From assembly GCA_965262745.1 (NCBI GenBank), contig OZ253558.1:434001-498000 (forward strand): a DNA stretch of 64,000 bases. Reading direction: 5' to 3'. Below the pieces are notes generated by a model. The model made no database searches. It was not told the origin of the DNA and saw nothing but the letters and a program-made list of their open reading frames with translations. The DNA is from JAJECS01 sp965262745. Lineage in GTDB: Bacteria > Chloroflexota > UBA11872. A program made the translations under genes and the position numbers. Within the stretch, counting starts at the first letter, position 1, and every line of letters begins with the position of its first letter. Positions 16,666 to 25,103 of this stretch are shown here, piece by piece.

Positions 16666-18279
16666 TCAGTCCACCTTGAGCGGCCGGCGGAGCTTGACGG
16701 GCACGTCGATGATCGACGGTCGATCGAGCTCCAGTGCGCGGCGCAGGGTGTCGCCCAGCTCGTCGGGGTTAGCCCGCATGCCCACGGCGCCGAACGCCTC
16801 CGCGTAGCGCACGAAGTCAGGGTTCACCAGGTCGACCTCGTAGGCGTTGTCGTAGTCGCGCACGAAGTCTTCCTTGATGGCGCCGTACGCGTCGTCGTTG
16901 AAGATGACCATGGGGACGTTGATTCCCAGCTGCACGGCCGTGGCCAGCTCCTGTCCGGTGAACAGGAAGCCGCCGTCGCCGCCGATGGCCACGACGGGTC
17001 GCTCGGGCGCGGCGAGCTTGGCGCCCAGTCCCACGGGATAGGCATAGCCCAACGTGCCGAACTGGAGTCCGTAGAGGAATGTGCGCGGCTCGTAGATGGG
17101 GAAGTGCTCGCGCGCCCAGTAGCCCCACAGGTGCGGATCGCAGGCGACGATGGTCTCGCGCGGCAGGGCCTCGCGCACCGTTTGCATAAGGCTCCACTCC
17201 AGGGGCGCTCGTTGCGCCAGGTCCCGGCGCACGTCCGCGCGGGCGGTGCGGGCCGTGTCCACCCAGTCGTCGCGGTCCACGTCCCCGCCGTCGAGCGCGG
17301 CGGTGAGCGCGGCCAGCGCCAGCTTGGCGTCGGCGTGGATGCCGATCTCAGCCGGGTAGTTCTTCCCGGGCTGCGTGGGGTCGATGTCGATGTGAATCAG
17401 GCGCTCGGGGATCGGCAGGGTCCACTTGGCGGTGATCAGGTGCGGAAAAACCGCGCCCACGGCGAGCATGGCGTCGCAGCGTTCCATCAGACGCGTGACC
17501 GGACCGTGGGTGGAGATGTTGGTTAACGCCAGCGGATGATCGTCGGGAATCGAGCCTTTGCCGCTGCACGTCGTCAGTACCGGGGCGTCGAGGAGCTCGG
17601 CTACCTGCTGCAGCTCGTCCCACGCGCCAGAGTTGATGACGCCGCCGCCGGCCCAGATCAGCGGTCGCTCGGCGTCGCGCAGGAGAGAGGCCGCCCGCTC
17701 AATGTCCCCCGCATCGCCACCGGGACGTGCGCAGGACTCGCGCGCGAGAATCTCGACGGGCCCTTCGCCTTGAAAGACGTCGAGCGGAATCTCCACCACC
17801 GTCGGCCGCGGGCGGTTGACTTCCATGCGGCGCATTGCCTCGTGGATGGCGCCGGGGATCTCCCCGGGAGACATGGCCTGCCGACCCCACTGCGACAAGC
17901 GGCTGAACACGCCGAACTGATCCTTGCTCTCGTGGACCAGCCCCTTGTCCTGGTAGAGAAACGGCGAGAGGTCCTCCGCCATGATGTTGAGCAGGGGGAC
18001 GCCGTCGCCGTAGGCCTCACCCATGGGCGTGGCCACGTTGAGCGCGCCCGGTCCGGCGGTGCTTAGCAGGCAGGCGGGCTTGCCCGTTACTCGCGCCGCG
18101 CCGATGGCCATGTACCCGGCGCCCTGCTCGTGGCGCACCAGAACGTGGCGGATGCTGTCCTGCTGCATCAGACGGCCATAGAGATGCTCGGAGTGGTAGC
18201 CCGGTATCCCGAACACGAGGTCGATGCCCTCAGCGATCAGGCTTTGCACAACGGCGTCGGATCCGGTCATCACGGGCAC
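16666..18279 (-). CDS. Acetolactate synthase-like ThDP-dependent enzyme
   Basis: 537 residues in the usual three-domain order. The N-terminal pyrimidine-binding domain has the catalytic glutamate in VRHEQGAGYMA. The middle domain has PLIWAGGGVINSGAW. The C-terminal diphosphate-binding domain has GDGGFLFTGQELATAVQLG with the metal-binding NDDAYG. The family decarboxylates 2-oxoacids (acetolactate, glyoxylate, benzoylformate and others). There is no ilvN-type regulatory subunit next to it, and the partner gene is an SDR, so a catabolic 2-oxoacid substrate is more likely than branched-chain synthesis. That last point is inference. Confidence 0.85.
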   Translation of the reverse strand: MPVMTGSDAVVQSLIAEGIDLVFGIPGYHSEHLYGRLMQQDSIRHVLVRHEQGAGYMAIGAARVTGKPACLLSTAGPGALNVATPMGEAYGDGVPLLNIMAEDLSPFLYQDKGLVHESKDQFGVFSRLSQWGRQAMSPGEIPGAIHEAMRRMEVNRPRPTVVEIPLDVFQGEGPVEILARESCARPGGDAGDIERAASLLRDAERPLIWAGGGVINSGAWDELQQVAELLDAPVLTTCSGKGSIPDDHPLALTNISTHGPVTRLMERCDAMLAVGAVFPHLITAKWTLPIPERLIHIDIDPTQPGKNYPAEIGIHADAKLALAALTAALDGGDVDRDDWVDTARTARADVRRDLAQRAPLEWSLMQTVREALPRETIVACDPHLWGYWAREHFPIYEPRTFLYGLQFGTLGYAYPVGLGAKLAAPERPVVAIGGDGGFLFTGQELATAVQLGINVPMVIFNDDAYGAIKEDFVRDYDNAYEVDLVNPDFVRYAEAFGAVGMRANPDELGDTLRRALELDRPSIIDVPVKLRRPLKVD

Positions 18280-18349
18280 ACGGCACCTCCAGCGCGATTG
18301 GGGCTAGGCGGATGGTAACGGGCGGCGGCGCCGCGATGGAACCGCGACC

Positions 18350-19933
18350 CTAGGCCGTACGGCTTCGGACTCGGGTGAGAATGCTGCGGATGAGCGTGTG
18401 CAGAGATCTGAGCTCATCGACTCGCAGCAGGACCAGCGCCGCGCCATAGACCGCGACCGCGCCGCCGCCGGCCAGCAGCAGGGTGAACCAGCCGGGGCGT
18501 CCGTCCGGCTCGAGGCTCGCAACCATCTCGCCCAACCCCAGCGCGATCAGCGCCATCACGCCGCCGGCCAGCGCCACCTTGATTGCAAAGACCCAGCTAC
18601 CACGCTGGATCGAGCCCCGCATGAGCCACCAGAGCCCGATCCCCAGAACCAGTCCGTGAAAGCTGTTCTGGACCGTGTTGGCGGTAACGAGGCCGAGCAT
18701 GCCGAGCGGCTCGACCAGCGACAGGGCGGTGGCGAGATATACGCCGCCGCCGAGGATGCCCACGACGACCGGCGTGATCGTGTTCCGCATGGCGTAGAAC
18801 GCCACGATGAAGAGTTGATCCAGCGCCGTGAGCGGAAGCTGGATGGCGTAGATCAGCAACGCGGGTCCGGTGGCACTCGTACCGGCGGCGTCGAACAGGC
18901 CGCGCTCGTACACCACGCGGATGATGGGCGTGCTGAGAACGGTCATGAGGACCGTGATCGGGATGATGAGGATGGCCGAAAGCTTGGCGGCCATGGCCAG
19001 CAGACTGCGGAACTCCATCGCCGATGCCAGGCCGCGAATCGACTCGGGGGCGGTGCGTGCAAGGGTCGGCAGATAGGCCAGCGAGAGCGCCGTTGCCACC
19101 AGGCCGATCGGGAACTGTTGCAGCCGCGTGGCAAAGCGCATGGTTGCCAGGCTGCCTTCGCCGGTGCGCGAAGCCAGATTGGCATCGACGATTACGAGGA
19201 CTTGCGCTACCACGAGGCCGGCGGCCACCGGGGCGTAGAGCCGCAGGATTTGATGGAACTGCGAATCGCTGAACCAGGCCGGCGGCGAGAGGCTAGCGCG
19301 GTCGCGCACGAGCGCGGGAAGCTGGACCACGAGGTGCATGCCTGCACCGGCCAGATAGCCCAGCGCCACACCGGGCGGTCCGACCACGGGCGTGAGCGCC
19401 AGCGCGAACACGATGAGCGTGCCGTTGAGCGAGGCGGTGCTGAAGGCGGGGAAGGCGTAGCGGTCACGGGCGTACAACCGCGCCGTCGTGACGGCTGAAA
19501 TCCCGAGGAACAACAACGACGGCAGCGTGATCCGGGTCAGCGTCACGGCCAGCTCGCGCGTCTCCGGGGGCAGCCCGATGGCGGCCAGATCCACCAGCGG
19601 CTCGGCCAGCAGCACGAGGATCGCCGTGGCCACGCCGGCGATGGCAATCACCGTGGCGATAACTGTCGAGAACGTGCGCCGCAGGGCCTGATCGTTGCCG
19701 GCAAGCTGGCTGAATACCGGGATAAGGGCGCCGGAGACCGCGCCGCCGACCACCAGCTCGTGCATGAATTGCGGGATGCGGGTGGCAATCTCGAGCGCGT
19801 CCACCGTGCCGCCCACACCGAATAGGGCGGCGATGACGGGCTCGCGCACAAGTCCCAGCAGCCGGCTCAATATGTTCCCGCCGGCGATGAGGAGGGCGGC
19901 AGTGGCAATCCGCCGTCCGGTGGCCTCGGTCAC
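18350..19933 (-). CDS. murJ: Lipid II flippase MurJ
   Basis: 527 residues with about 14 hydrophobic segments. The N-terminus GGNILSRLLGLVREPVIAALFG matches the MurJ/MviN signature, followed by FMHELVVGGAVSGALIPVFS, where the conserved P-N-x-x-R region has become P-Q-F-M. MurJ moves the peptidoglycan precursor lipid II across the cytoplasmic membrane. Its ATG overlaps the stop of the upstream nucleotidyltransferase gene (ATGA, 19930-19933), so the three genes rfaE1-rfaE2-murJ form one operon for cell-envelope synthesis. Confidence 0.9.
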   Translation of the reverse strand: MTEATGRRIATAALLIAGGNILSRLLGLVREPVIAALFGVGGTVDALEIATRIPQFMHELVVGGAVSGALIPVFSQLAGNDQALRRTFSTVIATVIAIAGVATAILVLLAEPLVDLAAIGLPPETRELAVTLTRITLPSLLFLGISAVTTARLYARDRYAFPAFSTASLNGTLIVFALALTPVVGPPGVALGYLAGAGMHLVVQLPALVRDRASLSPPAWFSDSQFHQILRLYAPVAAGLVVAQVLVIVDANLASRTGEGSLATMRFATRLQQFPIGLVATALSLAYLPTLARTAPESIRGLASAMEFRSLLAMAAKLSAILIIPITVLMTVLSTPIIRVVYERGLFDAAGTSATGPALLIYAIQLPLTALDQLFIVAFYAMRNTITPVVVGILGGGVYLATALSLVEPLGMLGLVTANTVQNSFHGLVLGIGLWWLMRGSIQRGSWVFAIKVALAGGVMALIALGLGEMVASLEPDGRPGWFTLLLAGGGAVAVYGAALVLLRVDELRSLHTLIRSILTRVRSRTA

Positions 19934-20421
19934 GGCTCGCGGCGCAGACGCTCGATCATGTCGCTGGTGGAGCGCCCGCCCAGCAGCGGGACGAAGGCTA
20001 CGCGTACCCCGAGGGCGTCTAGCGTGGCCGCCTCGGGCAACTCACGGCCGCCGGTGGTCGGGTTATAGTCGGCGCCCTTGACATAAACACCAGGTCGCAC
20101 GCGCCGAATCAGCGCATCCGCCGTCAGCTCCTCAAGGACGGTGGTCGCGTCCACCCAGCGGATGGCGCCGACGAGCGCCAGCCGGTCGGCGAGCGGCGCC
20201 ATGGGCCGCCCGGGACCCTTGAGCGCCCGCACACCCGCGTCGTCGTTCACGCCAACGGCCAAGAGATCGCCTTGGGCGGCAGCGGCACGGAGGACGGCGG
20301 CGTGCCCGGCGTGCAGCACGTCGAAGCAGCCGTTGGTGAGCACGATGGTCCGGCCTTGGGCGCGGGCGGCGTCGAGGACGCGGTCGAAGTTGTCTGGGGT
20401 TGGCGGCGCCTCGTTAGTCAT
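19930..20421 (-). CDS. rfaE2: HldE-type nucleotidyltransferase domain protein (ADP-heptose synthase-like)
   Basis: 163 residues of the cytidylyltransferase fold. It has the nucleotide-binding TNGCFDVLHAGHAAVLR (H-x-G-H) and the late ISTSE-like block as GGRSTSDMIERLRR. YVKGADYNPTTGGRELPEA matches the C-terminal half of HldE, which adenylylates heptose 1-phosphate. Start ATG 20421 lies inside the end of the kinase gene (8-bp overlap), which argues for coupled translation. An in-frame ATG at 20475 would place the start deep in the neighbour. Other ADP- or CDP-sugar products are possible. Confidence 0.85.
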   Translation of the reverse strand: MTNEAPPTPDNFDRVLDAARAQGRTIVLTNGCFDVLHAGHAAVLRAAAAQGDLLAVGVNDDAGVRALKGPGRPMAPLADRLALVGAIRWVDATTVLEELTADALIRRVRPGVYVKGADYNPTTGGRELPEAATLDALGVRVAFVPLLGGRSTSDMIERLRREP

Positions 20422-21457
20422 TGGCCGCGTCCGCTTCGGCCAGAATGTCCTCCGCCGATGCCACGGCCGCGCCAAGCTGGCGGATGACGATTCGCGCGGC
20501 GAGGTCGCCGAGCAAGGCAGCTTCGAGAATCGAGCCGCCGCCCAGCAGCCCCGCCGTCACGGCCGCCGCCACGGTGTCGCCGGCACCGGTCGGGTCGGCG
20601 AAATGGGCCTGCGGTGCGGCGGGAATGATCACGGGCACGGCATTTTCGGCGGCCACCGCCATGCCGGCGGCGCCCAGGGTGATGACAACTCCCTGGGCTT
20701 CCAGCTGCTCGCGCAACTCGGCCGCGCCCGAGCGCGCCAGTTCCGGCGACGCGAGCGCATGCCCGAGCTCGGCCTCGGCCTCCGGCTGATTTGGCGTGAC
20801 GACCGCGGCGCCGCGAAACCGCGCCAGGCGTCCATGGGCGTCAACGGCGATGATCAGCCCATGCTTCCGTGCCAGGGGCAGGGCGGCGGCGAGAACGTCC
20901 GACCCGACGACGCCGTTCTGGTAGTCGGAGATGAGCAGGGCGTCCGCCTTGGGAATGGCTCGCTCGAGATAGGTGATCAACTCGGCTGCCACCGGGCCGT
21001 CCAGGTCGCGGCGGTCCACGGTGTCCACGCGCGCCACCATTTGTTGCGGCCGCTGGCGGTCGCCGCCGGCCCAAATGCGCTGTTTGATCGACGTGGCGCG
21101 CGAGGAATCGGCAACGAGGCCGGCCGTGCCAATGCCGCGCTCCGCAAGCTGCTCGCGCAGGGTCTGGGCAGCGTTGTCGCGACCGACGACGCCGCAGACG
21201 CTCACCGCGCAGTCAAGGGCGCGGAGGTTCGCCGCGACGTTCGTAGCGCAACCCGGCACCGCGTAGCGCGACTCTGGCTCGATGATCAGCACCGGGGCCT
21301 CGCGGGCGACCGCTTGCGCGCGGCCCACGACATGCTCGTCGAGGACCATGTCGCCCAGCACGACGACGCGGAGGCCGCGCGCACCGTCCAAGACGGCCCG
21401 TACGCGGCTGGCGTCGAGCGCCGGAGTCTCGGGTCGCTGAGCCGCCTGGTCGCTCAT
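20414..21457 (-). CDS. rfaE1: PfkB-family carbohydrate kinase, HldE kinase-domain-like
   Basis: 347 residues of the ribokinase fold. The front signature is VLGDMVLDEHVVGRA, YAVPGCATNVAANL is the substrate loop, and DPTGAGDTVAAAV holds the catalytic aspartate of the PfkB C-terminal signature. ISDYQNGVVG and TPNQPEAE are typical of the heptose-7-phosphate kinase half of HldE. With the overlapping nucleotidyltransferase gene it makes a split HldE. The expected product is ADP-activated heptose, though substrate assignment is by similarity only. Confidence 0.85.
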   Translation of the reverse strand: MSDQAAQRPETPALDASRVRAVLDGARGLRVVVLGDMVLDEHVVGRAQAVAREAPVLIIEPESRYAVPGCATNVAANLRALDCAVSVCGVVGRDNAAQTLREQLAERGIGTAGLVADSSRATSIKQRIWAGGDRQRPQQMVARVDTVDRRDLDGPVAAELITYLERAIPKADALLISDYQNGVVGSDVLAAALPLARKHGLIIAVDAHGRLARFRGAAVVTPNQPEAEAELGHALASPELARSGAAELREQLEAQGVVITLGAAGMAVAAENAVPVIIPAAPQAHFADPTGAGDTVAAAVTAGLLGGGSILEAALLGDLAARIVIRQLGAAVASAEDILAEADAAND

Positions 21458-21610
21458 CTGGCATCGGAAGTATTGACGGCTGCGAGGTGCACCGTGCTGC
21501 GTTGAGCGGCGGCCGGCGAATCTCGCCTATGGGGGGCGTCCGAGCCGTTGCTATGATTCATGCGGCGGCGTTGGCGGCCAAGGGGTCGTTCGCGCAATCT
21601 TAGGAGGAAT

Positions 21611-21745
21611 GTGAACAAGGCGAAGAAGGTTGCCCTGCGGAAGCGGCGAAAGACCGTCAAGCGTGACCGTCTGCGGCGTAGGGCCGAGCGCGAGGCGGCC
21701 GCAGGGCCGCGACGCTCGCAGCGCGCCGGCCGCAGCGCAGGCTAG
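21611..21745 (+). CDS. Small very basic protein of unknown function
   Basis: 44 residues if started at GTG 21611, which follows AGGAGG at the unusually short distance of 3 nt. An in-frame ATG at 21560 would give 61 residues. About 45% of the residues are Arg or Lys (KAKKVALRKRRKTVKRDRLR), with no hydrophobic core, as in ribosome- or RNA-associated small proteins. It is the first gene of the long plus-strand run, 41 bp before the M16 peptidase gene. I do not recognise a family. Confidence 0.5.
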   Translation: MNKAKKVALRKRRKTVKRDRLRRRAEREAAAGPRRSQRAGRSAG

Positions 21746-21785
21746 GTCCCCGACCCGCACATTTCCGCAGCCTCCTTAGGGAGCA

Positions 21786-23093
21786 TTGAGTACGTTTCGC
21801 GACTATTGCACTGATCGAACACGTCTGCGCAACGGCGCCCATGTGCTTGTCACCCCGGTTCCGCACGTGCGTTCCGTCTCCATCATTGCGGCCACGCGCA
21901 TCGGTTCGGGGTTCGAGTCGCCGTCGGAGCAGGGAATCTCGCACTTCGTCGAGCACATGCTCTTCAAGGGCACCGTGCGACGCCCCTCGTATACCGAGAT
22001 TGCGGCCTCCATCGAGCGTCTCGGCGGCATGATCAATGCCCTGACGGAGCCCGAGATGACGGTGCTCTGGGCAAAGGTTGCAGCGCCACATTGGCGGAGC
22101 GCCCTGGATGTGATGACCGACATGATGGGTCATTCGCTGTTCGACGCCAGCGAGATCGAGAAGGAACGACGGGTCATTCAGGACGAGATCGGGATGATGT
22201 CCGACGTGCCGGAAGAAGCCGTGCGGCGATCGATCCGGTTGCGCTTGTGGCCGGGGCACGGCCTGGGGCGCGAGGTGGCGGGAACGCCCGCCAATCTCGA
22301 GACCTTCACGGCCGACCAGATGCGCGCGCACGCGCGCCGGATGTTCGCGGGCGCCAACCTGGTGGTCAGCATGGCCGGTGATATTGATCCCGGGGACGGC
22401 GCCGCGGCCGTCCGGGCTCGCATGGGGGACCGTCCGGCGGGACGCGAGGCGGTCTGGCCGTCCTTCGTGCCGGAAGGGCCGCCGTCGCCGCGCGTGGTGG
22501 TTGATTCGCGCGATGCCGATCACGTGTACTTCTCCGTGGCCGGGCGCGCCGTCTCACGCGCCGACCCCCAGCGATATGACGTGGACGTGCTCACCGCGGC
22601 CTTGGGCGAGGGCATGGGCTCGCGACTCTTCGAGGAGCTGCGTGAACGGCGCGGCATCGTCTACGAGGTGCTGGCGTCGATCACGGCTACGCGGGATTCC
22701 GGCGCGATGGTGATCGAGGCCGCAACCGATCCGGATACCCTCGAAGAGGCGATGCGGGCCGTGCTCGATGAGCTAGTCGCCGTGCGCGAGGACGGCATCA
22801 CCGAAGAGCAGCTCGAGCGCGCCCGCGAGGTCATAAAGGGTGAGGTCCTGCTCTCGATGGAAGACACGTACGCCGTGGCCGGCTGGGCGCTGCGCGAGCA
22901 GCTGCTCGAGACCGAACCGCTCACGCCCGACGGTGCAATGGCCAAGTATGACGCGGTCACCCGGCAGAGTGTCGTCGAGGCGGCACGCCGCCTCTTCAGC
23001 GACGACTGGCCCATTGTGGCCGTTTCTGGGCCCGTCGACGACGACGCCGCTGTCCCCGACAGCTTCGACGGCGTCGCCGCGCAGGACTCCTGA
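21786..23093 (+). CDS. M16-family zinc peptidase (processing-protease-like)
   Basis: 435 residues with the inverted zinc motif H-x-x-E-H in GISHFVEHMLFKGT near residue 60. The third ligand is the glutamate about 75 residues later in EKERRVIQDEIGM. The C-terminal half contains the GEGMGSRLFEELRERRGIVYEV block of the paired M16 domain. The start is TTG 21786. The family degrades peptides inside the cell or in the envelope, and no signal peptide is seen. It is followed after 5 bp by the TPR protein gene. Confidence 0.9.
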   Translation: MSTFRDYCTDRTRLRNGAHVLVTPVPHVRSVSIIAATRIGSGFESPSEQGISHFVEHMLFKGTVRRPSYTEIAASIERLGGMINALTEPEMTVLWAKVAAPHWRSALDVMTDMMGHSLFDASEIEKERRVIQDEIGMMSDVPEEAVRRSIRLRLWPGHGLGREVAGTPANLETFTADQMRAHARRMFAGANLVVSMAGDIDPGDGAAAVRARMGDRPAGREAVWPSFVPEGPPSPRVVVDSRDADHVYFSVAGRAVSRADPQRYDVDVLTAALGEGMGSRLFEELRERRGIVYEVLASITATRDSGAMVIEAATDPDTLEEAMRAVLDELVAVREDGITEEQLERAREVIKGEVLLSMEDTYAVAGWALREQLLETEPLTPDGAMAKYDAVTRQSVVEAARRLFSDDWPIVAVSGPVDDDAAVPDSFDGVAAQDS

Positions 23094-23098
23094 TCCGC

Positions 23099-24283
23099 GT
23101 GCGACCGAGCGAGGTCATTGACCACGCGCAGCAAGCGTTCCGGGACGGGTCGGCGGACCAAGCTCTCGAGCTTGCCGAGCACGTCATCGCGCGCTATCCG
23201 CGTCACGCGCCCGCCCGCCTGATCCGTGCCCTGACAGCTGAAGTGCGCGGTGAGTTGGATCGTGCCCTTGAAGACTTGCGCTTCGTGTCGTCGGCGGAGC
23301 CGCTGAACGCCCAAGCCGCCGCGGCGTTAGCGAGGATATTCAAACAGCGTGATGACGACGCACGGGCGCAGGATGAAGCGCGCCGCGTGGTGGAGCTCGT
23401 GCCTGACGTCTCGGACAACGAGTCGCTCGAAGCCGCGCTGGACATTCTTGGCGTGGACGCCGATGCGCTGCCCATCACACCGGGCGTTTTCGCGCGCATC
23501 CACTTGCGCAGTGGATGGCCGGGAACCGCGGAGCGGTATGCCCGCCGGGCGCTCGATGATGAGCCCGACCGCATCGACATTCGGCTCACCCTTGCCGAGG
23601 CGCTATGGCAGCTGAACCGGCTGTCCCAGTGTCAAGAGCAGTGCACGATCATCTTCGACCGCGCAAACGACTGCGTGCGCGCGGCCGTGATGCTGGCGCA
23701 TGTGCTGGCCGAGCGCGGGCGCATGGCAGAGGGCCAGGATTTACTGGGTCGCGCGGGCGAGATCGATCCCGAGTATTTGGAAGCGCGGCAGATGCTGGCG
23801 CGACTCGAGCTTCACCGGCTCGTCCTACCGGACGTACCGCAAATTGATGTTCCGGCAGCCCTTCGTTCTGCCGAGGCCCCGCAGGAGGTCGCACCCGCGC
23901 CGGCAGCGAGTCCGGTGGAGGAGGCCCCGGCAAGCGCGCAGCCGTCGCCAGAGGCCCAGCCCGCCGTAGCCGATGAGGAGTCGATGGCAGAGCCCGCGGC
24001 AGAGCCCTCGGGGGCGGCTTTTACCCAACTGGACTGGGCCCGCGAGCTCATCAGGCAGGCAAACTGGGCCGAGGCGGAGCGTGTCCTGCGCGAGATCGCG
24101 GACAACGAGAGGCTGCCGCCGGCCGGCGTCGACGCGCTTCTGGAAGAGGCGGCGGCGCAGCCGATGCTCGCCGCCACAAGCTGGCAGCTGCTTGGTGACT
24201 TCCGCATGCGCACGCGCCGCCCGCAGGCCGCGGCGGAAGCGTATCTGCGCGCTGCCGATTCCCCGCAGGCGACGAATGGCTGA
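23099..24283 (+). CDS. Tetratricopeptide-repeat protein
   Basis: 394 residues starting at GTG 23099. Residues 1-230 consist of helix-turn-helix repeats with TPR spacing (for example ALELAEHVIARYPRHAPARL and AERYARRALDDEPDRIDIRL). Residues about 250-310 are an Ala/Pro/Glu-rich linker. A last pair of helical repeats ends the chain. It is likely a scaffold. Its stop overlaps the start of the Roadblock-domain gene by 8 bp, which suggests the two proteins work together. Confidence 0.8.
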   Translation: MRPSEVIDHAQQAFRDGSADQALELAEHVIARYPRHAPARLIRALTAEVRGELDRALEDLRFVSSAEPLNAQAAAALARIFKQRDDDARAQDEARRVVELVPDVSDNESLEAALDILGVDADALPITPGVFARIHLRSGWPGTAERYARRALDDEPDRIDIRLTLAEALWQLNRLSQCQEQCTIIFDRANDCVRAAVMLAHVLAERGRMAEGQDLLGRAGEIDPEYLEARQMLARLELHRLVLPDVPQIDVPAALRSAEAPQEVAPAPAASPVEEAPASAQPSPEAQPAVADEESMAEPAAEPSGAAFTQLDWARELIRQANWAEAERVLREIADNERLPPAGVDALLEEAAAQPMLAATSWQLLGDFRMRTRRPQAAAEAYLRAADSPQATNG

Positions 24284-24611
24284 CCCGCGGGCCTTGCTGG
24301 CCGATCTCCGGGCCCTCGATGGAGTCGAAGGTGCCGTGGTCTGGCGCGTCGGGGACGCTCCAGTGGGCGACCTCGCGAAAGTCGTGAGTCCGGTTGCGCC
24401 CGGGCTGCTGGCGTCGGGCATAGGCACGATGGAGCAGGTGGTGCAGACCGTGGGGTTGGGCCAGGTCGAAGAGCTGTGGTTTCTTACCGGGGCGCACCAG
24501 GGTCTGGCCGTGCGCCTGGGAGACTGGCAGGCCATCATTGTGACGACGTTGGAGGCTGACATTGATGGCCTGCGCAACGCGGTGACTGAGCGGCTCGAGC
24601 GCCAGCCATGA
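24276..24611 (+). CDS. Small Roadblock/LC7-like protein
   Basis: 111 residues from ATG 24276, a start that overlaps the TPR gene by 8 bp. The pattern (helix ALLADLRALDGVEGAVVWR, strand, helix, two strands with LWFLTGAHQGLAVRLGDW, then a C-terminal helix ADIDGLRNAVTERL) is that of Roadblock/LC7 modules. In bacteria these dimerise and act as partners or GTPase-activating proteins for small Ras-like GTPases such as MglA. No MglA gene is visible in the window. The assignment rests on pattern and length. Confidence 0.65.
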   Translation: MADPRALLADLRALDGVEGAVVWRVGDAPVGDLAKVVSPVAPGLLASGIGTMEQVVQTVGLGQVEELWFLTGAHQGLAVRLGDWQAIIVTTLEADIDGLRNAVTERLERQP

Positions 24612-24641
24612 TTCGCCGCTGGCGATAGGAGGACGACGCAC

Positions 24642-25103
24642 GTGGAACGCACGCTGGTCCTGTTGAAGCCCGATGCCCTGCAACGGGCGATTGGGATGGA
24701 GCTGATGGCGAGGTTCGAGCGCCGCGGCCTCCGGTTTGCGGGGCTGAAGCTCGTGCAAATCGATGGGTCGTTGGCCCGCCGGCACTATGCCGAGCACGAG
24801 GGCAAGTTTTTCTTTGACGGCTTGGTGCAACACCTCACGAGTGGTCCCGTTGTCGCCGCCGTCCTGGAAGGCCCCGAGGCCATTCAGGTCGTGCGGACGA
24901 TCGTGGGGGCCACCAGGCCGCACGAGGCCGCTCCGGGGACGATCCGCGGCGACTACGCCCTGGAGGGGCTGCGAAACCTGATCCATGCCTCGGACGGACC
25001 CGACACGGCGCGGGAGGAGATCGAGCTCCACTTCGACGCGCATGAGCTTGTGGACTATGCGCGCGGGCTCGACGCCTGGATTCTCGAGGACAGCGGCACG
25101 TGA
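24642..25103 (+). CDS. ndk: Nucleoside-diphosphate kinase
   Basis: 153 residues. It has the usual start (ERTLVLLKPDALQR), EHEGKFFF for the ribose site, and the phospho-histidine H115 in NLIHASD. It equalises nucleoside triphosphate pools by ping-pong phosphate transfer. The GTG start has AGGAGG 8 nt upstream. The stop overlaps the GTG of sucC (GTGA), tying it to succinyl-CoA synthetase. NDK can convert GTP to ATP, a sensible partner for that step. Confidence 0.95.
   Translation: MERTLVLLKPDALQRAIGMELMARFERRGLRFAGLKLVQIDGSLARRHYAEHEGKFFFDGLVQHLTSGPVVAAVLEGPEAIQVVRTIVGATRPHEAAPGTIRGDYALEGLRNLIHASDGPDTAREEIELHFDAHELVDYARGLDAWILEDSGT

Noticed and set aside
16666..18279. ilvB (branched-chain amino acid synthesis)
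   Set aside because: No ilvN/ilvC neighbours, and an SDR partner. The general ThDP-enzyme name is safer.
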